64,000 bases of DNA, taken from NCBI RefSeq assembly GCF_001922585.1, contig NZ_MRBS01000003.1:174231-238230 (forward strand), read 5' to 3'. This document shows positions 27,589 to 36,537 of this stretch, one piece after another. The position numbers and the translations under genes were made by a program. The notes under the pieces are model-generated. The model was not told the DNA's origin. It searched no databases and saw nothing but the letters and a program-made list of their open reading frames with translations. The first letter of the stretch is position 1. Each line of letters begins with the position of its first letter. This DNA comes from Pantoea sp. 1.19 (GTDB lineage Bacteria; Pseudomonadota; Gammaproteobacteria; Enterobacterales; Enterobacteriaceae).

Positions 27589-29064
27589 TTGCAAAGCCTG
27601 CACGCCGATCACCTTTTACAGCGTCTGCAACAGGAAACGGCCGGACCGCTGCATGAGCGACTGTTTCGCTGCCTGCGCGGCGCCATCATTGACGGCGTTC
27701 TGCCGGCGACCCACCGCCTGCCGGCCTCGCGCGACCTGGCCCGCGAGCTCGGCGTTTCGCGTAACACGGTGCTGAACGCCTATGAAACGCTGCGCGCCGA
27801 GGGCTACGTTCAGGCACGCACCGGCAGCGGGACCTGGGTCGCAGAGGTGCTCCCGGAAAGCTGCCTGCAAAGCCAGGCCCGCGCACGCGCCCCCACGCCC
27901 CCGCGGCGGGGAAAAGTGACATTGTCACAAAGAGGCAATACCCTGCTCGGCCACGCCGGCGCCTCGCCGCACCAGTGGGGCGCCTTTGTGCCCGGGGCGC
28001 CGGACGTGACCGCCTTCCCGCATGCCCAGTTCAGCCGCATTCAGGCGCGGCTGAATCGCGAGCCGGAGATTGATCGGCTGATTTACAGCAGCAGCGGCGG
28101 CGGCGTCGAGCTGCGCGCGGCGCTGGCCGACTATCTGCGGGTCGCCCGCTCGGTCGCCTGCGATGCCGAACAAATCATCATTACCGAAGGGATCCATCAG
28201 GGGGTCGATTTGATTTCCCGCCTGCTGTGCGACAACGGAGACCGGGCGTGGCTGGAAGATCCCGGCTATTGGGGTACGCGCAATCTGCTCCGCATCAACG
28301 GGCTGGAGATTCGGCCGATGCCGGTGGATGAGCAAGGACTGGTTCCCGACCTCAGCGATCCGCACCCGCCGCGGCTGATTTGCGTGACACCGTCACATCA
28401 ATATCCCCTGGGATCTCACCTGAGTCTGGCCCGTCGCCAGCAGCTGCTGGCCTATGCCCGCCAGCACGGCAGCTGGATTGTGGAGGATGATTATGACAGT
28501 GAATTTCGCTTCTCCGGTCAGCCGTTTCCGGCGCTGCAGGGGCTGGAGCCCGACTCACCGGTGATCTATATGGGGACCTTCAGTAAAACCCTCTACCCGG
28601 CGCTGCGCATAGGCTATATGGTGGTCCCGCGTGCGCTGGCGGAACCGCTGCGCCTGGCGGCGGCTGAACTCTATCGCGGCGGCCACCTGCTTATCCAGCG
28701 CGCCCTCGCGGAGTTTATTCGTGAAGGGCACTATGCGGCGCATATCCGCCGCATGCGTCTGCTGTACGGTAAGCGACGGGCCTTTTTGATCGGACTTATC
28801 CAGCGCTATCTCGGCGACGCCTGGCTGCGCGAGTTCAATCACGACGCCGGCCTGCATCTGGTGTTAAACCTGCCGGCCGACGCGGATGATGTGATGATTG
28901 CCGCGCGCGCGCTGCGGCGCGGCGTAAAGGTACGGCCGCTGTCGCAGTATTATATGCAGCCGCAGCGGCGTCGCGGCCTGCTGCTGGGCTTTGCCTGCGT
29001 CGAGGAGAAAAAGATGATGGCGGCGTTTGGCGTGCTGAAACAGTGTCTTGACAGCGGGAGTTAG
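27589..29064 (+). CDS. MocR/GabR-type transcriptional regulator
   Basis: A 491-residue fusion of an N-terminal GntR winged helix (PASRDLARELGVSRNTVLNA, residues about 43-62) to a fold-type I aminotransferase-like domain. The PLP lysine is conserved in MGTFSKTLYPALRIGYMVV (near 327). GabR proteins of this family bind PLP and GABA and activate gabT. The gene starts at TTG 27589, preceded by GGGGGGAG. It is divergent from gabT with a 112-bp intergenic region that should hold the operator. Regulation of the gabT/permease pair is inferred. Confidence 0.92.
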   Translation: MQSLHADHLLQRLQQETAGPLHERLFRCLRGAIIDGVLPATHRLPASRDLARELGVSRNTVLNAYETLRAEGYVQARTGSGTWVAEVLPESCLQSQARARAPTPPRRGKVTLSQRGNTLLGHAGASPHQWGAFVPGAPDVTAFPHAQFSRIQARLNREPEIDRLIYSSSGGGVELRAALADYLRVARSVACDAEQIIITEGIHQGVDLISRLLCDNGDRAWLEDPGYWGTRNLLRINGLEIRPMPVDEQGLVPDLSDPHPPRLICVTPSHQYPLGSHLSLARRQQLLAYARQHGSWIVEDDYDSEFRFSGQPFPALQGLEPDSPVIYMGTFSKTLYPALRIGYMVVPRALAEPLRLAAAELYRGGHLLIQRALAEFIREGHYAAHIRRMRLLYGKRRAFLIGLIQRYLGDAWLREFNHDAGLHLVLNLPADADDVMIAARALRRGVKVRPLSQYYMQPQRRRGLLLGFACVEEKKMMAAFGVLKQCLDSGS

Positions 29065-29080
29065 CCCCCGCCACCGGCGG

Positions 29081-29902
29081 TTATCCCTCGTCCGCCGCCC
29101 GAGGGCGGTCGCGGCCCAGGGTAGCCAGAAAGGCAGCGATAAAGAGCGCGGTAAACAGCAGTACGACGGTGGGCGCCGGGGCGCTGTCGAGATAGAACGA
29201 CAGCAGCACCCCGCCGGTTCCCGCCAGCAGCGACGCCCCCAAGGCAACCGCCAGCGCCGTGGCAAAGCCACGGGTAAGCAGCATCGCAATGGCGCCGGGG
29301 GCAATCAGCAGCGAAATGGTCAGGATAATTCCCACCGCTTTCAGCGCCGCGACGATGGTCAGGGCGATCATCACCAGTAGTCCATAGTGCAGTAGCCGGC
29401 CGCGCAGGCCGCTGGCCCGCGCCTGCACGGGGTCGAAGGCGTGCAGCAGAAAATCACGCCACTTCATCACCATAACCAGCGTGACCGCCGCGGCAATGGC
29501 GCCGGCCTGCAGAATGTCTGCCTGGCCCACCCCCAGCATGTCGCCAAACAGAATGTGATTGAGGTGCACGTCCGGCTTTAGCGCAAGATACAGAATCAGG
29601 CCGGCGCCAAACATGCCGGAAAAGACGATCCCCAGCACGGTATCCTTTTTAATACGGCTGTTGTCTTGCACGAAGCCGCTGGCCAGCGCGCAGCACAGCC
29701 CGGCAACAAATGCGCCGATGGCCAGCGGCAGGCCCGCCATCCACGCCAGTACCACGCCGGGAAAGACCGCGTGGCTCATCGCATCCCCCATCAGCGCCCA
29801 GCCCTTCAGCACCATAAAGCAGGAGAGCAGCGCGCAGGGGATCGCAATGATAAGGGTGATCGTCAGCGCATTGATCATAAAATCGAACTCGAACGGATTC
29901 AT
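29081..29902 (-). CDS. sitD: Mn/Fe ABC transporter permease SitD
   Basis: A 273-residue inner-membrane permease of the metal ABC-3 family with about eight membrane segments (FEFDFMINALTITLIIAIPC, VLKGWALMGDAMSHAVFPGV). It forms a channel heterodimer with SitC. The start overlaps the end of sitC by four bases. Last gene of the operon. Confidence 0.93.
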   Translation of the reverse strand: MNPFEFDFMINALTITLIIAIPCALLSCFMVLKGWALMGDAMSHAVFPGVVLAWMAGLPLAIGAFVAGLCCALASGFVQDNSRIKKDTVLGIVFSGMFGAGLILYLALKPDVHLNHILFGDMLGVGQADILQAGAIAAAVTLVMVMKWRDFLLHAFDPVQARASGLRGRLLHYGLLVMIALTIVAALKAVGIILTISLLIAPGAIAMLLTRGFATALAVALGASLLAGTGGVLLSFYLDSAPAPTVVLLFTALFIAAFLATLGRDRPRAADEG

Positions 29903-30756
29903 GCGGCCCCCGCGTTGTTCTGCGCCCGCCGGCGGTTCGCCAGCAGCCCGTGGCGGGGCGCGAACAGAAACGCCAGCAGAAACAGCAGCGTCTGCGCAAC
30001 CACGATAATGCCGCCGGTCGCGCCGTCAAGATAGTAGCTGAGCCAGGCGCCGAGAAAGCTGGTCACACTGCCGATCGCCACCGCGATAATCAGCAAGCGC
30101 GGAAAGCGATCGGTGAGCAGCCAGGCGGTCGCGCCCGGCGTCACCACCAGGCAGATCACCATAAAGGCCCCGACGGTTTGTAGCGCCGCCACGGTTGACA
30201 GGGAGAGCAGCGTAAAAAACAGCAGCATCAGTCGGGTCGGATTGAGACCAATCGCGCGGGCATGCTGCGGATCAAAAAATACCACCAGCAAATCTTTCCA
30301 CTTCAGCAGCAGGATCAGCAGCGAGACGCCACCGATTATCGCCAGCTGCACAATGTCTTCCTGGGTTATCGCCAGCACGTTGCCAAGGATCAGCGTCTGG
30401 ATGTTCACGCTGGTTGGATTCAGCGACACCATAAACAGGCCAAGACCAAAAAATGAAGTGAAAATCACCCCAATAATCACGTCCTCCTTCAGCCGGGTGC
30501 GCTGGTTTAACAGCAGCATGCTGCCCGCCGCCAGGCCGCCGGAGAAGAAGGCCCCAAGGGAGAACGGCAGGCCAAGCATCAGCGCGCCGGCCACGCCCGG
30601 CACGATGGCGTGCGACAGCGCGTCCCCCATCAGTGACCACCCCTTCAGCATCAGGTAGCAGGAGAGAAACGCGCACAGACCACCGACCATGGCCGATACC
30701 CACATGGCATTCAGCATGTAGTCATAACCGAACGGCGCGATCAGCGCAGCGACCAT
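29899..30756 (-). CDS. sitC: Mn/Fe ABC transporter permease SitC
   Basis: A 285-residue ABC-3 type permease, homologous to SitD (LMLKGWSLMGDALSHAIVPG parallels the SitD motif). About eight membrane segments, with the cytoplasmic coupling segment FFDPQHARAIGLNPTRL near 180. It overlaps sitB by 16 bases and sitD by four, so the four genes are translationally linked. Confidence 0.93.
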   Translation of the reverse strand: MVAALIAPFGYDYMLNAMWVSAMVGGLCAFLSCYLMLKGWSLMGDALSHAIVPGVAGALMLGLPFSLGAFFSGGLAAGSMLLLNQRTRLKEDVIIGVIFTSFFGLGLFMVSLNPTSVNIQTLILGNVLAITQEDIVQLAIIGGVSLLILLLKWKDLLVVFFDPQHARAIGLNPTRLMLLFFTLLSLSTVAALQTVGAFMVICLVVTPGATAWLLTDRFPRLLIIAVAIGSVTSFLGAWLSYYLDGATGGIIVVAQTLLFLLAFLFAPRHGLLANRRRAQNNAGAA

Positions 30757-31532
30757 GTTGCCCCCCTGCGGTCAATCGCGGCCGCTGCCACCGGTGCCGC
30801 CGGCGCCCCCTGAAACGTACGCGCCAGATTGGCCTCGGTCAGCGTCTCGTCGGTGGCGCCGCTGGCGAGGACAGTGCCGCGGATCAGCACCGTACGGTCG
30901 CAAAACGACGGTACCGCATCGATGTTGTGGGTGGAGACCAGCAGCGTGCGCCCCTCCTCGCGCAGTTCGCGCAGCAGGACGATAATTTTCTCTTCGGTTT
31001 GGACATCCACGCCGGTAAACGGCTCATCCAGCAGGATCACCTGCCCGCGCTGGGCGATGGCGCGCGCCAAAAATACCCGCTTCTTTTGCCCTCCGGAGAG
31101 TTCGCCGATCTGCCGATGCCGCCACGCCAGCATATCGACCCGCGCCAGCGCGGCGGTAACCGCCGCCTTGTCCGCCTGACGGGCGATCCGCAGCATTCCC
31201 ATGTGACCGTAGCGACCCATCATCACCACGTCCTCCACCAGCACCGGAAAGTGCCAGTCCACCTCCTCAGCCTGCGGCACGTAGGCGATACGATTCTGCC
31301 GCAGCGCCTGGGCAACCGGCTGGCCGAGCAGCTGAATACGGCCCCGCGTCGCCGGCAGGATCCCCATCATGGCCTTAAACAGCGTGGATTTGCCGGAACC
31401 GTTCATTCCCAGCAACGCGGCGATTGTCCCGCCGGGCAGCCGGAGGGTGGCATCGCGCAGCGCAGTGTGACCATTACGGTAAACCACGGTGAGTTGCTGC
31501 AGATCAATAGCCGGAGTGGCGTGCTCCATCAT
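30741..31532 (-). CDS. sitB: Mn/Fe ABC transporter ATPase SitB
   Basis: A 263-residue ATP-binding subunit. Walker A is GMNGSGKST (residues 42-50), the signature is LSGGQKKR near 145, Walker B is VILLDEP near 166, and the switch histidine is in LLVSTHNID near 200. It powers uptake through SitC/SitD. It overlaps sitA by four bases. Confidence 0.95.
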   Translation of the reverse strand: MMEHATPAIDLQQLTVVYRNGHTALRDATLRLPGGTIAALLGMNGSGKSTLFKAMMGILPATRGRIQLLGQPVAQALRQNRIAYVPQAEEVDWHFPVLVEDVVMMGRYGHMGMLRIARQADKAAVTAALARVDMLAWRHRQIGELSGGQKKRVFLARAIAQRGQVILLDEPFTGVDVQTEEKIIVLLRELREEGRTLLVSTHNIDAVPSFCDRTVLIRGTVLASGATDETLTEANLARTFQGAPAAPVAAAAIDRRGATWSLR

Positions 31533-32419
31533 GGTTCCCCCGCCCGCAGGCCGCTGACCAGAGTGCGGAGGGTCACCTGTAGCAGGTCCAGATAGGTCGG
31601 CACCGGTCCGCCGGCGGCGCTGAGCGAATCCACGTACAACACCCCGCCGTAGCGAATCCCGGTTTCCCGCGCCACCTGGCGAGCAGGCTTATCCGAAACG
31701 GTACTCTCACTAAAAATAACCGGGATCTTCTCGCGGCGAACGGTATCAATCACCCGGCGCACCTGCTGCGGCGTACCCTGACTGTCGGCGTTTACCGGCC
31801 ACAGCCAGCGTTCCTGCAGGCCAACATCCCGCGCCAGATAGGAGAACGCCCCTTCACTGCTTACCAGCCAGCGGCGCGAGGCCGGCAGCTGATCGATCGC
31901 TTCGCGCAGCGGAGCCACGGTCGCCACAATCTGCTGCTTATAGCGCTCGGCGTTGCGCTGATAGTTGGCCGCATGGTCAGGATCGAACTTCACCAGGGCA
32001 TCGCGGATATTATCGATGTAGATCATCGCATTGTCCGGCGACATCCACGCGTGCGGATTGGGTTTGCCGTTGTAGGGCCCCTCGCTGATACCCAACGGGG
32101 TAATCCCCTGCGAGACCACCACTTCCGGTACATCAGGAAGGTGCTGATAAAAGCGTTCAAACCAGCGCTCCAGGTTCAGACCATTAGCGAGAATCAGGTT
32201 CGCCCCCTGCGCCCGGCGAATATCCCCCGGCGTCGGCTGATAATCGTGGATCTCGGCGCCCGGTTTGGTTATCGAGATGACGTCAGCGTCTGCGCCCGCG
32301 ACGTTGCGTGCCATGTCGGCGATTACCGTAAAGGTGGTCACCACCTTAAATTTTGCCTGCGCCAGCGGCGCGGCGGCCAGCAGCAAGGCCAGTGTCAGTC
32401 CTCTCAGCGCGGTAGTCAT
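31529..32419 (-). CDS. sitA: Periplasmic Mn/Fe-binding protein SitA
   Basis: A 296-residue cluster A-I (TroA/PsaA-type) binding protein. The signal peptide ends near LAQA. Metal ligands are visible as His in AEIHDYQPTP (about 61), His in GKPNPHAWMSPD (about 126), Glu in VSSEGAFSYLARD (about 192) and Asp in LYVDSLSAAGGP (about 267). It delivers Mn(II) or Fe(II) to the SitBCD complex. First gene of the operon, downstream of two inverted repeats that look like MntR sites. Confidence 0.94.
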   Translation of the reverse strand: MTTALRGLTLALLLAAAPLAQAKFKVVTTFTVIADMARNVAGADADVISITKPGAEIHDYQPTPGDIRRAQGANLILANGLNLERWFERFYQHLPDVPEVVVSQGITPLGISEGPYNGKPNPHAWMSPDNAMIYIDNIRDALVKFDPDHAANYQRNAERYKQQIVATVAPLREAIDQLPASRRWLVSSEGAFSYLARDVGLQERWLWPVNADSQGTPQQVRRVIDTVRREKIPVIFSESTVSDKPARQVARETGIRYGGVLYVDSLSAAGGPVPTYLDLLQVTLRTLVSGLRAGEP

Positions 32420-32462
32420 TGACTCTCCCCAATACGCCCGCCGGCGTCGAAAAAAACAGCAT

Positions 32463-32480
32463 AATTAGCCCGTGCTAATT
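32463..32480. promoter_or_regulatory. Inverted repeat AATTAGC-N4-GCTAATT upstream of sitA (MntR-like site 1)
   Basis: A perfect 7-bp inverted repeat with a 4-base centre, 44 bases before the sitA start. It shares the TAGC-N4-GCTA core of enterobacterial MntR sites. The MntR assignment is inferred from this core and the gene function. Confidence 0.7.
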
Positions 32481-32482
32481 TT

Positions 32483-32498
32483 TATAGCATAGGCTATA
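32483..32498. promoter_or_regulatory. Inverted repeat TATAGC-N4-GCTATA upstream of sitA (MntR-like site 2)
   Basis: A second perfect repeat with the same TAGC-N4-GCTA core, three bases beyond the first. Two adjacent half-turn-spaced sites could allow cooperative binding. The following GCAATGAGAATACC resembles part of a Fur site but is too weak to claim. Confidence 0.7.
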
Positions 32499-32648
32499 TC
32501 GCAATGAGAATACCTTTTATTTACTTTACACAGCCGCGCCGCGCCGATTTATTCCCGTCGGGCAAGAAACGGCTGATTGTATTACCCCCGCCGGGCAGGC
32601 CATGCTAAGGGGCACCCGCCCCCCTGGCCTGGGTATAAGGAGATAACC

Positions 32649-32966
32649 ATGTCAGCGCCTCAGGCAACGGCTGCCCCGTGGTTTGAACGCATAATCGATG
32701 AGGAGGAGCGCGGTGTTCAGCCGCTGTTTCGCGGCCGCGCAGCGGCGCTGGCGACCATTGTGCTGTGTTACGGTGGCCGCGAGGTGGATCGGCTGGAAAG
32801 TGACAGTCAGGGTAACTGGCTGTGGTTGCCCAGCCAGCGCACCCTGCGCGAGTGCCTGCGCAGCGCCGGGGAGGAGCACCAGCCGCTTGATCTGGTGGCG
32901 CACTGCCTTGATTCTCACGGCAACCTTAGCCCACCTTCCCCGCCCGTGCCTCTGCCGCCTGCCTGA
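32649..32966 (+). CDS. Hypothetical protein, 105 aa
   Basis: A small soluble protein from ATG 32649 with an excellent AAGGAG ribosome site; a longer frame from 32577 is unlikely. Recognisable features are an acidic N-terminal patch (IIDEEERGVQPLF), a hydrophobic strand-like core (ALATIVLCYGGREVDRLE) and a proline-rich end (SPPSPPVPLPPA). No signal peptide or membrane segment. I do not recognise the family. It lies between sitA (divergent) and a cold shock gene and has no evident operon partner. Confidence 0.7.
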   Translation: MSAPQATAAPWFERIIDEEERGVQPLFRGRAAALATIVLCYGGREVDRLESDSQGNWLWLPSQRTLRECLRSAGEEHQPLDLVAHCLDSHGNLSPPSPPVPLPPA

Positions 32967-33053
32967 ATCGCCGGCGGGCATACTCCGCCTCCGGCTCAAA
33001 AGCCCGCTATACTGACAGTGACAATCCCGTTTTTACGCAGGAAAGAGGCAGCT

Positions 33054-33257
33054 ATGGCAACAGGTATCGTAAAGTGGTTTAACGCAGAAAAAGGCTTTGG
33101 CTTTATTACCCCGGACGATGGCGGCAAGGACGTATTTGTCCACTTCAGCGCCATTCAAAACGCCGGTTTTAAAAGCCTCGACGAAGGACAAAAGGTCTCC
33201 TTTGAGACCGAGCAGGGACAAAAGGGTCCCAGCGCAGTGAACGTGAAGCCGGTTTAA
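33054..33257 (+). CDS. Cold shock protein (CspA family)
   Basis: A 67-residue single cold-shock domain that binds single-stranded RNA and DNA. RNP1 (KGFGFITP) and RNP2 (VFVHF) are intact. The start at 33054 has GAAAGAGG upstream and gives the standard [10 protein letters not shown] beginning. The paralogue letter (A-I) cannot be assigned. The 5' leader is short (under 90 bases), unlike the long leaders of cold-induced cspA. Confidence 0.94.
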   Translation: MATGIVKWFNAEKGFGFITPDDGGKDVFVHFSAIQNAGFKSLDEGQKVSFETEQGQKGPSAVNVKPV

Positions 33258-33431
33258 CCCGACGCGGCGCGGTGGTTTTTTCGCCCATCACGCCGTTTCT
33301 CCCGCCTTTCAGGATTTTCTGAGCACGCAGTGCTTGCGATTCCCCTCCGTTTCTCCCCGCCGCCCGCACCGGATTTGCTACACTTCGTTCAGGCAAAAAT
33401 GGACGGGATTTCCTGTCCCATGGGAGAGACA

Positions 33432-34448
33432 ATGAAAATCAAAAGTTATGCCGCCATGGCACCGGATGAAGCGCTGAAGCTGTATGAATATGACGCGCCA
33501 GCGCTCGGCGCCGATGAGGTTGAAGTAGACGTTGACTACTGCGGCGTCTGTCACTCTGACCTGTCGATGATTGCTAATGAGTGGGGCATTTCCCGCTACC
33601 CGCTGATTGCCGGCCACGAGGTGATTGGTCGCGTGGCGTCGCTGGGCGAGGCAGCGAAAAACAAAGGCCTGAAGGTCGGCCAAAAGGTGGGCATCGGCTG
33701 GACGGCGAAAAGCTGTCAGCACTGCGATGAGTGCATTAATGGCCGTCACGTTAACTGCACCCGCGGCAGCGTCCCCACCATTCTGAACAAAGGCGGCTTC
33801 GCCGAGAAGCTGCGCGCCGACTGGCAGTGGGTAATCCCGCTGCCGGACAGCCTGGACGCCGCCGTCGCCGGCCCGCTGCTGTGCGGGGGGATAACCGTGT
33901 TCAAGCCGCTGCTGATGCACAACATTAATGCCATGAGCCGCGTTGGGGTGATAGGGATCGGCGGTCTGGGTCACATTGCGATTAAAATTCTCAAGGCAAT
34001 GGGCGCCGACGTTACCGCATTCAGCTCTTCCGCCGCTAAAAAAGCATCGATTCTGGAGATGGGCGCCAATCACGTGGTCAACAGCCGCGATCCGGCGGAG
34101 CTAAAGCGCCTCGCCGGTCAGTTTGATTTGATAATCAACACCGTGGCCGTGGATCTCGACTGGCAGCCCTACTTCGACGCGCTGGCGCCGCAGGGTAAAT
34201 TCCACACCGTTGGTGCGGTTATGAAGCCGTTCAAAGTGCAGGCATTCAGCCTGATCATGGGTGACCGCGCGGTCACCGGCTCCTCTACCGGCTCCCCCGG
34301 CCAGCTGCGCAGCCTGATGACCCTGGCCAGCCGCGCCAATATCGCACCGCAGGTTGAGTTTTTCCCGATGTCGAAAATCAACGACGCGCTGGATCACGTG
34401 AAAGCCGGTAAGGCGAACTACCGCGTGGTGCTGCAGGCCGACTTCTAA
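33432..34448 (+). CDS. Zinc alcohol dehydrogenase, YahK/CAD family
   Basis: A 338-residue NADP-dependent aldehyde reductase/alcohol dehydrogenase. The catalytic zinc site is CGVCHSD (Cys near 37) with GHEVIG, and the structural zinc cysteines lie in [16 protein letters not shown] (about 96-111). The Rossmann motif is [15 protein letters not shown] near 172. The start at 33432 follows GGGAGAGAC; the open frame extends further but without a site. E. coli YahK reduces a broad range of aldehydes, so a general detoxification role is likely. Confidence 0.92.
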   Translation: MKIKSYAAMAPDEALKLYEYDAPALGADEVEVDVDYCGVCHSDLSMIANEWGISRYPLIAGHEVIGRVASLGEAAKNKGLKVGQKVGIGWTAKSCQHCDECINGRHVNCTRGSVPTILNKGGFAEKLRADWQWVIPLPDSLDAAVAGPLLCGGITVFKPLLMHNINAMSRVGVIGIGGLGHIAIKILKAMGADVTAFSSSAAKKASILEMGANHVVNSRDPAELKRLAGQFDLIINTVAVDLDWQPYFDALAPQGKFHTVGAVMKPFKVQAFSLIMGDRAVTGSSTGSPGQLRSLMTLASRANIAPQVEFFPMSKINDALDHVKAGKANYRVVLQADF

Positions 34449-34573
34449 GTCTGCCGCCCCCAGCGCCGACCACCGGCGCTGGGGATCGCTTCTTCTGTTG
34501 CCCCACGCATGATTTACCCAGCATGAGTGTTCGTCAGTCCCCTTAACTCGATTTACCGCCCCGCGCGCGTGAT

Positions 34574-35515
34574 TCACTCTGTCGCCTGCCAGTACGGCGG
34601 TTCGGCAAACACCTCAGTGAAATAGTCAATTGTCGCCCGCACATTGAGGGAGAGATGGCGCGTCGCCGGCCACAGCATCGCGACCTGCTGCGGCGTCATC
34701 GCCACGGCCGCCTGATACGCGGTTAACACGCTTTGCAGCGCACCGCTGTGCAAACTGTCGCCGAGCAGCCAGTCGGGAAACAGCACCAGCCCCATACCGC
34801 CCACGGCCGCCCGTAGCAGGGATTCCGCGCTGTTGGAGGTAAACACCGCGCTGACCGGCTGATGCTGCCACGCCGTCGCGCCCTGGCGAAAATACCACTT
34901 GTTAGCGCCGGACGCCGATCCGCGGTACACCAGACAGCGATGACTGACTAAATCAGCCGGCCGCCGCAGCGCGCCACACTGGCGCAGATAGGCGGGCGAC
35001 GCGGCCAGATGGTAACGCTGCGTGGCAACTATTCGCGCGTGCAGGCGGGAGTCCGGTAGCGCCCCGATGCGAAAAATCAGGTCGCAGCCCTCGCGGTGCG
35101 GATCGATAAAGTCGTCAGTCAGCGTTAGCTCAACCTGCAGCAGCGGATAGCGCGCCGTCAGTGCTGGCAGCCAGCGCGCCAGGTGGTGCTGCCCGAAAAA
35201 CTGCGGTGCATTGATGCGCAGCAGGCCGGCCGGCTGTTGATTTTTTTCCGCCAGTCGCCGCTGCGCTGCGGCTAGCTCATCGCGCACGCGCCGCGCATAG
35301 TCAATTAGCAGATGGCCCGCCTCGCTGGGCACCACCGCGCGCGTATTGCGGTAAAACAGCTGTTGACCCAGTGCGTCCTCCATCTGCTGCACAATCCGCG
35401 ATACGGTAGACGCCGACACGCCTTCCCGACGGGCCACCTCGGAAAAACTCTGACTCTCATAAACCGCAATAAAGTAGTGTACCGCGCGCAAGGACAGCGC
35501 TTCGCTCAGGTTCAT
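34574..35515 (-). CDS. LysR-family transcriptional regulator
   Basis: A 313-residue LysR regulator. The N-terminal helix-turn-helix spans about residues 10-68 (SFSEVARREGVSASTVSRIV), and the effector-binding domain occupies the rest (LLRINAPQFFGQHHLARWLP). AGGAAG precedes the ATG. It is divergent from two YdcZ-type transporter genes 100 bases away, which are its probable targets. Confidence 0.93.
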   Translation of the reverse strand: MNLSEALSLRAVHYFIAVYESQSFSEVARREGVSASTVSRIVQQMEDALGQQLFYRNTRAVVPSEAGHLLIDYARRVRDELAAAQRRLAEKNQQPAGLLRINAPQFFGQHHLARWLPALTARYPLLQVELTLTDDFIDPHREGCDLIFRIGALPDSRLHARIVATQRYHLAASPAYLRQCGALRRPADLVSHRCLVYRGSASGANKWYFRQGATAWQHQPVSAVFTSNSAESLLRAAVGGMGLVLFPDWLLGDSLHSGALQSVLTAYQAAVAMTPQQVAMLWPATRHLSLNVRATIDYFTEVFAEPPYWQATE

Positions 35516-35614
35516 CTGTGCACTTCCTGCATAGGTGTTTATTACATTATACCATTTTTCGCAAAGTAAAAGACGGTTACCCTGCCCGGGCTATTTTTCA
35601 CCGGGAGGTAAACA

Positions 35615-36055
35615 ATGAATCTGTTACTGATAGTACTGGTGGTGCTGGGCGGCATGGGCCTGTCGGTCGAAGCCGGACTGCTTGGCCCACTCAGTGGTCA
35701 GGTGGGCGACCTGTGGGCCACGCTGAGTATCTTCGGCGTCGGCGCCGCGCTCACCTTCCTGCTGATGCTGTTTTTCAGTCCGCGCGACGCACCGTCTTTC
35801 TTTGCTCAGCCCGGCTGGCAGCTAACCGGCGGGATCCTCGGCCCGGGCTATGTGGTGATCCTCACGCTGGCGACGCCGGTCATTGGCGTGGCGATGACCA
35901 TGATTGGCATCCTGGCCGGACAGGTGCTGAAAAGCCTGCTGATTGATCACTACGGCTGGTTCGGCACGACGCCGCGACCGGTGGACAAACGTCGCCTGCT
36001 GGCGCTGGTCTGTATTGCCATCGCGCTGGCGCTGGTGGCTGGAGGTAAAGCATGA
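35615..36055 (+). CDS. DMT-superfamily (YdcZ/DUF606) small transporter, first copy
   Basis: A 146-residue membrane protein with about five hydrophobic segments and the family's repeating pattern (VLVVLGGMGLSVEAGLLGPL at the start, PVIGVAMTMIGILAGQVLKS near 95). DUF606 proteins are half-size drug/metabolite transporters. It overlaps the following paralogue by four bases, so the pair probably forms a heterodimer. GGGAGG precedes the ATG. Confidence 0.86.
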   Translation: MNLLLIVLVVLGGMGLSVEAGLLGPLSGQVGDLWATLSIFGVGAALTFLLMLFFSPRDAPSFFAQPGWQLTGGILGPGYVVILTLATPVIGVAMTMIGILAGQVLKSLLIDHYGWFGTTPRPVDKRRLLALVCIAIALALVAGGKA

Positions 36056-36504
36056 CGCTGATAATGATTTTACTGGCGATCGTTGGCGGCGCGCTGCTCA
36101 GCGTGCAGGCGGCGATTAATGGCCAGCTCGGTAGCCGGGTGGGGGTGTTGCGCTGCGCCTTCCTGACCTTTTCCGTCGGCGCGCTGGTGACCCTGCTGCT
36201 GATCTTTTTCTTTGCGCCACCGCAGCCCAAAACGCTCCTGGAGGTACCAAAGTGGCAGCTGGTCGGCGCCCTGCTCGGCGTGCCCTACATCGTGATTATG
36301 GTGCTGGCCGTGCAGCGAATTGGTACCGCGGTGGCCACCGTGGCGGTGATTTTCGGTCAGCTGACCATGAGTATGCTGATTGATAATTTTGGCTGGCTGC
36401 ACAATCCGGTAATCGCGTTTACGCCGGGGCGCATCGCCGCGATAGTTTTTCTGGCGCTGGCGCTGGGGTGTATTTACGCCAGCCATCGCGCACAACCGCA
36501 ATAG
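36052..36504 (+). CDS. DMT-superfamily (YdcZ/DUF606) small transporter, second copy
   Basis: A 150-residue paralogue of the preceding gene, with the same start pattern (ILLAIVGGALLSVQAAINGQ) and QRIGTAVATVAVIFGQLTMS near 92. The two overlap by ATGA and are followed by a strong terminator, so they form a two-gene operon opposite the LysR gene. The substrate is unknown. Confidence 0.86.
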   Translation: MTLIMILLAIVGGALLSVQAAINGQLGSRVGVLRCAFLTFSVGALVTLLLIFFFAPPQPKTLLEVPKWQLVGALLGVPYIVIMVLAVQRIGTAVATVAVIFGQLTMSMLIDNFGWLHNPVIAFTPGRIAAIVFLALALGCIYASHRAQPQ

Positions 36505-36506
36505 AC

Positions 36507-36535
36507 CTCAGCCCCCGATCGCGTCGGGGGCTGAG
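36507..36535. terminator. Strong stem-loop between convergent transporter and acyltransferase genes
   Basis: CTCAGCCCCCGA and TCGGGGGCTGAG form a perfect 12-bp stem with a 5-nt loop, just after the second YdcZ stop and just before the acyltransferase stop. It probably terminates both convergent transcripts. Confidence 0.8.
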
Positions 36536-36537
36536 CA

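Noticed and set aside
32501-32516. Fur box upstream of sitA
   Set aside because: GCAATGAGAATACC matches only part of the Fur consensus; the neighbouring MntR-like repeats are much stronger.
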